A stretch of 64,000 nucleotides of DNA, from contig CAXAMN010021773.1 in the NCBI GenBank assembly GCA_963970005.1, positions 314,453 through 378,452 of the forward strand. Reading direction: 5' to 3'. Each line of letters opens with the position of its first letter. Position 1 is the stretch's first letter. Shown here piece by piece: positions 12,531 through 22,500 of this stretch. Position numbers and translations under genes: made by a program. The stretch is from Durusdinium trenchii (lineage: Eukaryota > Sar > Dinophyceae > Suessiales > Symbiodiniaceae). Below the pieces are notes generated by a model. The model ran no database searches. It was not told the DNA's origin and saw nothing but the letters and a program-made list of their open reading frames with translations.

Positions 12531-12708
12531 TAGAAATCTCCATCCAAAAGCCTCCAAAAGCATCAAATCTCAATGGAAATCTCAACTTTTCTAATAGAAA
12601 TCTCCATCCAAAAGCCTCCAAAAGCATCAAATCTCAATGGAAATCTACAAAGTTTTAATAGAAATCTCCATCCAAAAGCCTCCTAAAGCATCAAACCTCA
12701 ATGGAAAT
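12531..12708. repeat. 64-bp tandem repeat, left of retrotransposon
   Basis: Units start TAGAAATCTCCATCCAAAAG at 12531, 12595 and 12659 (period 64). The retrotransposon is inserted in the third unit, after GGAAAT. The array resumes directly after the 3' LTR, which shows that the repeat was the target. Confidence 0.9.
12704..12708. repeat. Target site duplication GAAAT, left copy
   Basis: GAAAT directly precedes the 5' LTR and is repeated at 30146-30150 directly after the 3' LTR. Five bases is the usual target duplication for Ty1/copia integrases. Confidence 0.9.
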
Positions 12709-12867
12709 TGTCAATAGAGATGAGGTCTCAGTATAGCTTCTATATAGGTACTTGCCATACCATTTTGGCTCAAGTGCCCAACCAGGTAAAAAGGAGCTTT
12801 AGCGCGCGAGCTTCATGTTGAACTAAGGGCTAGAACGGGGCCAGGGCACGCTTTTCATCCGTTCGCA
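12709..12867 (+). repeat. 5' LTR
   Basis: 159 bp, from TGTCAATAGAG to CGTTCGCA. No difference from the 3' LTR was found on reading both. It contains a TATA-like CTATATAGG about ten bases before a spliced-leader-like sequence. It is short compared with most copia LTRs. Confidence 0.95.
12755..12774 (+). promoter_or_regulatory. Spliced-leader-like sequence in the 5' LTR
   Basis: CCATACCATTTTGGCTCAAG. The last 15 nt are identical to the 3' end of the 22-nt dinoflagellate spliced leader. The upstream part differs from the leader by one substitution and one missing G. It is followed by TGCCC, not by a GT donor, so it is not an SL RNA gene. It may be a relic of a trans-spliced transcript copied back into DNA, or an encoded leader at the start of the R region. 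Confidence 0.75.
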
Positions 12868-12891
12868 GGTTATCAGCCGTATCCAGACTCC
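12868..12891 (+). promoter_or_regulatory. Primer binding site, half-tRNA type
   Basis: Starts directly after the LTR with GGTTATCAGCCGTATCCAGA. Drosophila copia and Ty5 prime from an initiator tRNA-Met cleaved in the anticodon region, with sites of the GGTTATgrGCC form. This site has the same form. Its complement contains CTGATAA, which reads as an anticodon loop: Ile (GAU), or initiator Met with one mismatch at position 34. Confidence 0.6.
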
Positions 12892-12977
12892 TTCGAGCTG
12901 GGTACGAGCTACGGCCTTACACAACACCATCTAAACGCACACGCATCGGATAGATCAGTTACCCTCAGTCACTGAAG

Positions 12978-13594
12978 ATGGACCAATCCGACGCCAGCAC
13001 TGCATCCTTTGGAGCAGCCGCTGCGGCCGCAGATCGGGTGAGTGCATCCCACAACTCTAGTCCAGGTACGATCGAAGCGGAGACTCTGACAGTGGTGAGA
13101 GAAGTTGCGACAGGTAGAGCACGAAGTCGTCCCCGTCAGCGCACTCGACACCACCGGGGGGGACACCGAGATCGGGCCGTAGCCCTAGGGAGACAAGGAG
13201 GAGGACTGACGCCGGAGCTGTGAGAGTGCTAGCTTTAGAGGATGGGTCAACTGTACCAGTACCGTCGGACAGCGAAGCTGGAGACGGAGCAAGGGCAAGC
13301 ACTGACAACCTACAACTAGCACGGGCCGATGGAGACCTCAATGCGAAGTGTGCACAACTACTTGCCGAAGTGCATATGTTGAACCACCAAAACGCATGGA
13401 TGGTCGAATGTGAGCAGAGACAGAACCAGATTATACAACACGAGACCGAAGTCCACGAAGTAGTGATGACACAACTCGAAGAATGTTATGTAGAAGATTG
13501 TAGAAGGATATGGAAATCAACGAAGAATCTCCCAACTTACAGAATCCAGAGACTGTTTGCTCTCAGCAGCACACGATTTGCAATACCAGATTGA
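12978..13594 (+). CDS. Gag N-terminus (two compensating frame changes)
   Basis: An ATG at 12978, 110 bases inside the LTR, opens MDQSDASTASFGAAAAAA. It runs to a stop at 13223. A second frame then continues as ALEDGSTVPVPSDSEAG and later LLAEVHMLNHQNAW up to 13594. The main polyprotein frame is open from 13494. The first shift probably lies at the seven-G run near 13155 and the second near 13550. Together they restore the original frame. The product would be the charged, coiled-coil start of Gag. Either two small indels have broken it or the assembly has errors. Nothing suggests a separate gene. Confidence 0.6.
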
Positions 13595-16500
13595 CACTGA
13601 TCGTGTGGCAATGCGGGATCGTCTCACCCAGTTAGGGGAGTACGCTGATCGCAACAGCGCAGAGATGGTTAGTCAAGTCGTGAACATCGGCACGGAAGAG
13701 ATCCAGGCTATACCGGCGGAAAGAGATCGAGCTGTGACGGAACTCATGACTGCAGTCGCAGATGCTGAGAACATTAGGGATCTGTATAGGCAGGAGATAG
13801 TTGGACTACAAAGGCAGAGTGTCAGGAACAAACACGAATATGCCGAGGAGATGAAGATGAAGGAAGCAATGTATACAAGCAAGATCAAATGGTTATCAGA
13901 AGAGAATGAGGAGCTCAACAACCGATCTTATAATCAGGACAACTTCATCATGACCATCAGAGAGCAATTGAAGAGGGCGAACGAGGAGTTGACGCAGGCG
14001 AGGACTCAAGGATCCGACCGACCGTCTCAACCATCCAACGTCGAACTCAAGAAAGCTGAGGTCAAGATGAACATGTTGGAAGAAGACATTCTACGTAAAG
14101 AGAGGATGTTGAAACGTCTTCAGGAAGAATTGATCGAATCTAGCGCGAGTGAAGCACAGCTGAAAGTCGCACTGAAGATGAAACCACCAGACATGGGATC
14201 AGAATCCAATGTGGAGAGTGAGATGATGACCAGGCTTAAAGCGGAACTTGAACGCACCGAAAAGTCATTAAGGTCCGAGGAGAAAGAGGCGATGGAGTAC
14301 TACGAAGGTATGATGCAGAACCAGCAGGACATGATGGAATTCGAAGCACATGCAGCACGACTCAGAGATGAGAGGAATAAGTACCGGAAGAGGTATGAAG
14401 AGGAGCGCATGAACGTCGAGAATGCAGCTGCAACCGAACATGGTGCCGCTTCATCCTCTAGCTCGGGTGGCTCCAAGATATCTCGGAAGGAACACGAGAA
14501 GATCAACATCCCTGCATGGCCCAAGATACACGACTTGGAGGTTTGGAAATCCCAAGTTGTAGCGGCAGTCGTGACGGCATCGGGCGACGAAAGACAAGAA
14601 GATTGGATCCAGTGGCTCTCGGATGCCTTCAAATCACCATATGACCCATTTCTGCTCGAGACATCGGGCGAAGCAAGATTCGCTAGCATAGATGCTAAGC
14701 TAGGTATCACCCTACACACGATTATCCACGCAGCAGGTGAGAGATCTCATGACGTACAACTGAAGGTGAGGCAGATGATGCAGAGACGTGCGAGAGGCAC
14801 AACCCCGGGAATGGTTAAGGGACGAGAAATGTTAGCGTTGATCGTCGATAGCTTCCGGAGTGCCGACAACGTCGATGTGATGTATGCATCTAAGCACTTA
14901 TTCGATCTGAAGTTCCCTGGAGATAATCAACTATCCAGATTCCTTGGACAGTGGGATGAGATCATATCAGGTATGGATGCGGATGACATGCTTCCTGACA
15001 AAGCACTCCGCAACCTGCTTTGGGACAAGATTAAAGATTCCAAAGTTATGGCGTTAGACTTGTCTGTATACGACAACATGTTGGATAAGGATCCGGATAA
15101 GACCTATCAGAAGTTACGGGAGATTATGGCAAAGTGGATACGGAAATCAATCGAGACCACAAATAAGAAAGAAAGGGAAAAAGCTTTTGGGAACCTTATG
15201 AAGGCTACACCAGCGGAGAACAAGGACCCTAAAGCGAAGCCCAAGAATACCAAGGCCGATCCACCGAAGGACGCCGCTCCAGTACTTCCTCAGAATAATC
15301 CGAAGGATCACCAAAAGAAGGACAAGAAGCAGGATCGCGGAAGGTCAACCACGAAGAGCCCGAAAGGGGACCGTGGCAGATCAGCGACTCCGGCAGACAC
15401 GTCTAAGATAGGATGCGCTTTCCACCTCCATGGGAAGAACGGATGTTCTAGAGGAGACAAATGCAAGTTTAGTCACCAGGAGAAGCACAAAAGTTCTGCT
15501 AAGAAACCAGACAACCTCAAGGGTGACAGGTCAAAGAGTCCTGGTGGTAGGAGCACTAGCCCTAAGCCAATGAAGGATCAAGTCTGTTGGAATTGGCAGA
15601 AAGGATCATGCAAGTTCGGAGACAAATGTCGACGTCAACACCAAGCTGCTCCTGCGGCAAAGCAAGAGGCTAAAGGCAAAGCCAAGCCCAAACCAGCTGC
15701 ACCGGCCTTTATGCTTTGCGGGGACATCGAGAGTGATGACGAGGACATGCAACCAGCACTTCCCAATATACGACGAGGTGGGTTGGCGCTTCGCTTTAAA
15801 GTCAGATTCGATGACCAGGCGAATGTGACCACGTTTCCTTGCGATCCTGGTAACGAACTAAATACCCGTCCCCTCAGGAAGAAGAAGAGTGAGGTACAGA
15901 AGGTGGATACCGAGCTCATTACATCGTTGAGAGCCCTCAGAGTGAACAATATAGCTGCACGAGTAGCACATGCCAAAGGTAAGATGATGGAGTCATACTC
16001 AGCTGAACACATTGCCAAGGCATGGATACAAATCACTCAAGATGAAGGAATCGAGGTGAACGTCGACCTGTCTGACTTCAACACCAGCGAGGTAGTAAGG
16101 AAAGATTCTGTCAACTACACGATACCGGGAGACACGATGTTCATGGCTGTAGAGAGGTATGATGGACCACCGATACGCTTCATCATGGACACGGGATGTG
16201 GGCACGACTTGATCTCAAGAGAGAAAGTCAATGCCGTGGGCCTTACCACCAAGGAAGGACCCAAATCTGTAAGCTTCATGACAGCGAATGGTGTAACTAG
16301 TACATCAGAGATGGTGGACATCAATGTGGACGAACTACCCATAATGTCCGAGGCACACGTATTGGAGAGCACGCCATCAGTCTTCTCCATCGGGAAACGA
16401 TGCATGGAACAAGGGTATTCATTCATATGGCCGGCAAATCAGTTGCCATACCTCATCGACCAGAACGCGAACAAGATCCCATTATCGGTGCATGACAACA

Positions 16501-19500
16501 TACCCTACATCAAGGTGAATGATGATGACGGGAGATGTTTACCAAGATCAGACGGCTTGGCCACGATACTTCATCGCATATTGTCAGGTGTGGAGCGTGA
16601 AGACGAGGCCACAGCAGGTCAGGAGACACAACAAGAGGAACCTCCGCCTAAGAAACCACGAAGACGGAGGAGAAAGAAGAGAGATAACCAGAAAGATCGG
16701 GGTGATGAATCTGATATCAATCCAGCCGTTGCAGGCGACGAAGGAGAACCAGGGGAACACGGTGATGACGGATATTCTCCTGAAGAGGGATATGACGGGG
16801 AAGACCCGGGAATCGATCGTGACCTCGATGGCCAGCCTGAAGAAGCCGAAGACGACGAACACGGAGGTGATGCGGATTCTGAACGAGAAGAGAGTGACAT
16901 TGATGAAGATGAAGAGGGACTATTGGAAGTTGATGTGATTGACGGGGAAGCCAGACTATCAAAACCAGGAGTGCTGAAGAACGAGGCGAAATCCATACTG
17001 CACTTGATGACGCACCGATACAAGAATCCATACTGCAAGTCATGTGTGAGGGCAAAGATGAAGCACTACAAGACTAGCAAGGGAGCTTTCAAACGAAAGT
17101 TGAAGGCATTCGGTGACCTTATCACCTTCGATCTCATGAACACTCAGAAAATGGCGAGAGATGGGATCATGCCGGATAAAGATGTATTGGTGATTCGAGA
17201 TCGGTTCACTGGTGTGATATGGGGCTATCCATTGAAAGCAAGCAATAGTGACGAGGTGGTGCAGGCGATGAAGCACTATATCGGTAAGAGAAAGGTCACC
17301 AACACTTACTCTGATGATGCGCCGCAATTTGAAGTAGCACTCAAGGAGCTCCGGATTCCACTAGACCAGTCGCTTCCAGGACATCCCCAGAACAATTCAC
17401 TCGCCGAAAGGAACAATCAGTTCATGATGCTTACCACATCGACATGCCTACTAGAAGCCGGACTACCACCATGTTTTTGGCCATTTGCAGTGGAGTGCGT
17501 AAGCCATTTGTTGAACATCGAGAAGCTGAGCGATGGCAGCAGTGCATGGTTGAAGTTGCACAAGAGCGAATTCCCAGGCATGGTGATACCACTCGGGGCG
17601 AAGGTGTTCTTCAAACCTAGTGATGCAAGAGAAAGAGACCAAGATCACAAGTTCGACCCCAAGAGCATACCTGGCATCTTCGCAGGGTACGTTATGGGGA
17701 CCAGGATGAACTGGTCGAGGAAATACAAAGTATGGGCTATAAGCGATTTCGCTCGACAGAATCTAGGTTATGATGCCGAGAGACCGTTGAGGAAACTGAT
17801 TACTCCTCACATCACCGAGAAGATCTTCCAAGACGACGGAATAGAATTCCCTTTGAAGAAAGAGTACGAGAGGTTGAACAGCACCCTCGAAGGAATGAAA
17901 GTCCTGAAGGAGAGAGCTGGTTCTCCAGATGCACCTACCAATCCCGAATTACCCGATCCCGACGATAGCGATGATCAAGGCGATGACGATGATGTACCTG
18001 ATCCACCAGACGGGGATCTGAAGTCAAGAGCTAACGAGATTGACGCGATCGAGGATGAGAAAACGGAGGAGCTCGCGGAGAAGAAGAAAGAGGACTACTC
18101 CGGTCCCGATCACTACTCCGTTGGCGGGCCAGGTGATAACATCATCTACTTGAACAACGACGGCGAACATGTCAAGATCGCAAAGGATGGTCGTCTGTAT
18201 AGAGTGGGATCGGATGGGAGGCGACTCTTCCACAACTCACCAAGACCCAAGGACTACCTCACGCCTGAAGAATGGCAGAAGCTATCGGTGAAAGATAGAG
18301 CTATGGCCAAGAAGGCCGGAGAGCATGTAGACAGGGTCGTGGATAGATTGACGAAAAAAGCAAAAGGGCTTGGTAGCAGCACGGATAAAAAGGAGGACGA
18401 AGAGCCTGACGAACTCTTGAAGGACCTGGAAGACGTCAAGAAGGATGATGATGGAGGTAGTGAAAAGAAGTCCAAGAAAGACAAGAAGGACAAGAAGGCC
18501 AAAAAGGATAAAAAGTCCAAGAAGGAAAAGAAGTCCAAGGACAAGGGCGAGAAGGGTGACGGTGAACCAGGTTTGGCTATGCCTACTACCTTTAGGGAGT
18601 GGGACACTGATGATGATGAGGACCCATGGTCACCTAAATCCTTTACGTCCGAGTCCACGTGTATCCCCAGTGATGAAGAATTCCTCACCGATTGGGACGA
18701 GAGTGCCATGTGGGAGGACAACGATGACAATCTTGCTATGGCGGCTTGGAAGACGGAGAACGTCTACAATCCGCTGAACGGTAAGGTATGTTGTTGCATC
18801 ACTGGTGATCCCACCGACAACGATATAATTGATGAACCATTTCCGACGATGCCATGTGTAGTGCGTGATACGCAACATCGCCCAAAACTTATGGGCAATA
18901 GGTTGTTCAACGCTGTGGTATCAAGACCTGTGAGCCGTGCCGAGATCCTATCCAATAAGAAGGCAATGCAATCTATGTTGGATGAATGGGGCGGACTATG
19001 GGATGAAGAAACATTCGACGGGTCGTGGCTGAGAGAATATGATGAGATCGTGGCAACCTCCAAGAAGAAAGGAGAAGAAGTTCACTTAGCAAGAGTACAT
19101 GGAATATGTGTGGAAAAGAACTATCAACTGCCTGACGATGACCCGAAGAGGAAGTTCAAAGGGCGAGGGGTTCTACTCGGAGATCAAGTGAAGAACCAGA
19201 ACTTCGAGGCAGCGCTGTTCCAAGATCTTGGGAACTCTCCAGCTACATTCGAAGCTGCTCGATGGGCCGATTTCTACGGTTGCCTGGAAGGCAATGATGT
19301 GCAGATGGCAGATGCCATTCGAGCATATATCCAAGCATTATTGGGCGGTGTACCGTGTTGGGCTGAACTCCCGTGGGAAGCATGGCCCAAACACCTGCAA
19401 GAGGAGATCACAAGAAGGGGTCTCAAACGCCCCATGTGTCGTGTGAATAAAGCATTATACGGACATCCAGACTCTGGAACGATGTGGGAGCAACATTGCG

Positions 19501-22500
19501 ACGAATCTGTACGTGCATTGGAGTTCAAACCCGTCGGACCAGAATGGCCGTCGATGTACTACCACGAAAAGCTAGACTTGCTGTTAGTGATATATGTAGA
19601 TGACTTGAAGTTGGCAGGGCCCAAGGGGAACTTGAAGAAAGGTTGGGACCTACTCCGCTCCAAGCTGCGCATTGAACCAGAAACCGAGGTCGGACTGTAT
19701 TTAGGATGTGTTCTGTCGAAAGGCGAAGATAAATTGGCCGATGGTTCCAAAGTTACTACGATGACATATGATATGAGCGCTCTGCTCAAAATGAGCGTGG
19801 TCAAATACCTCGACATAGTAGGTAAGGACACCGTATTGAAGAAAGTTGCAACGCCGATGTTACCGGATGTCACAAAGGATCATCCATCGAGAGCACCATG
19901 CAGTACCCACAAGGGACTTGCTGTCACATGCACATGGTGTGGTACTTGCTTCTTGCCTGACCAGGCAGCTTCCAAGGCCAGGTCAACAGACGATGACGTC
20001 AAGTCTGATACGAAGGAGCAACCTCGTGGTACCCTAGCGCCTCATGCTGCTAGTCTCCTAATGAAACTGTTGTACGCTGCTAGAATAGCGCGTTTCGACC
20101 TGTTACGGGCCATCAATGTGCTGGCTCGCAATGTGACAAAATGGACAGTTGCCGATGACGCTAAATTGCACCACCTGATGTGTTACGTGCATCATTCAGC
20201 CGATCAGAAAATGGTAGGTTGGGTCGGTGACTCCAAAGCAGACCTGTCGTTAGCCCTATTCGCAGATGCGGACTACGCAGGATGTGGTCAATCGTTGAAG
20301 TCGACTTCCGGTGCACACATGCATGCCCAAGGCAAACGAACTCGTTTCCCGTTGGCAGGAGGTAGCAAACGTCAAGGGTGCGTTAGCCACTCCACCCCGG
20401 AGGCTGAGATTGTCGCGGCGGATTACGCATTGAGGACACTTGGAATCCCAAGCATCAGTGCATGGGAGACTTTGATGAGGACGCCACCACGAATAGTCTT
20501 TTATGACGATAATCAAGCGATGATTAATGTCATGAGGAGTGGAAGGAACCCCACGATGCGTCATATGGAGCGCACTCACGGTATTTCCATCACTTGGTTG
20601 TATGAGATGTTCAAGCGTGACTACCTGTTGCTCGTATATGAGGTTACTGCTCGTATGGCTGCCGATATCCACACTAAAGGATTCGACGATGCCAACTCAT
20701 GGAAACATGCGTGCATGCTGATCAATATACTGAGCGACGATGGTCTGCGCAGCCAAGCGTTGCTAGACTTGATGAAGCCAACCCACGATGGGTTGTCTTA
20801 CGCCAAGCAGCTTCAGAAAGACCGTCACAGTAAGGTGCCAACATACCCTTACACCACCATTCCGGTTGTCCCGCCACAGCTGTATCAGCCGGGACTTTCG
20901 AGCAAAGAGGGACTGCAAGAGATCCCTGGATGCGACCCCTATGTTATGGTTCGTACTCCCAAGCTGTACAGGCTGCGCCCGCCACGGGCCCCTCCTGATA
21001 TGGCTTACCTTCGCAGCACCTGGATCTTGCAGGATGCGCAATGGCAACAGATCGAGGATAAGGTTGACCCTCACTTAGAACCCGTTCGGTTTGACCGTTG
21101 GGTAGAACGTGCGTTCTTTCAGTTTCATCCTTTGTCTTCTCCGTTACCCGAAGCGTCAGCTCCTGCGTCTAGTCATTTCAATGTTGCGACCCTTCCACAT
21201 CTTTTGTTTAGCTTGCGTCCGCTTGTCCAATGTCGGGAGTTGCAACAGACTCTCCGTGATTCGTCCTTGTACTTGTCGATTCATCACTGCTCAACCTCTG
21301 CCTTACACGTGCTCAACGCCCTGACGCGCCTTGTGCATGGGGGGAATGGGGGGTCTGGGGGGTCTTCGATGATTTTCGACAATTTTGTTTCGGATCCAGA
21401 AGAGCAAGAGCACTCAGTTCACGATCATTGGGAGGTAGACGAAGAAGCTAGGACGCTAACAAGAATACACTCGTCTCCTAGGAGAAAGGCGTTCTGCCCG
21501 GGTGACGCGCCATCTTGTCCAGTCGACATGTCACGGATCAAAGATGATAGGATGACTTACCGTCAGGGAAGTCAATTCGGCTCATCAGATTTTGAGGATT
21601 GTGTCAAGGACTATTGGCGACACTCAGGTAGGGGTACGCATACCAAAACGCACCTCCGATGGACAGGCAAGACTGTGTTCACCCTTAGGGGAAACCATGC
21701 TGAATCGGAAAACGAGGAAGCTAAATCGGCTGCGATAGCATTATGCAGCACCCCAAAGCGTATGAAAACGATCCCATTGAAGGATATCATTGTCCCAACG
21801 TTCGTCTCCATTAGCAAGGCCAAGAGCGAGGAGAGTAAAGAGCACAGAATAACTGATGTCAACTTGAGACGACATGACGGGAAAATCGCATATCGGTACC
21901 AGTTCGTGTTGTGCGAGGAAGACGACAACCTTGCCGCCCGCGACGAACAGATTGTAATCGATCTGTACGATATAGGTAAAGAACCCGCATTCATCCTACT
22001 GTGTTCAGAGGAATGCAATCACTTCACCCACCTAGCGGCGAAGCACGACTGCACCATCGTCACTGTATCTCAGAGCGACGACCTCACGTCACCGTATGGA
22101 ATTGCACGTGCGCTTGCAGCGGTGCGTTCGGAGAAGGATGCAGTAATGTTTGCAGGACCCTGCACAGGCGGATCGGCGTGGTCGAGATACAACGCTAAAG
22201 TTAGCGACGCGATAGCTAAATCTATAGAACTCAAGCGAGCACTATACTGGGACCTCTGGGAACGTTTTGAAACTGTTATGGTTCGTGTTTTGAAGATCGG
22301 AGCCGCCGCACTGTTTGAACTACCACGATATTGTGCATACTGGAAAGATCAAAGGGTTCAAAGCTTAGTGAACGGCACTGATTGCGACTGTCATGTGTTT
22401 GATGGATGCATGTATGGGTTAGGTGCTGAGTTCAACGATTCGCATTCCGACAAGAAATTCATCAAGAAACCTTGGAAGATTGTATCATGGAATCTTGAGT

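Noticed and set aside
12755..12774. Functional spliced-leader RNA gene
   Set aside because: The leader-like sequence is not followed by a GT donor, has an internal deletion and sits in an LTR at both ends of a retrotransposon.
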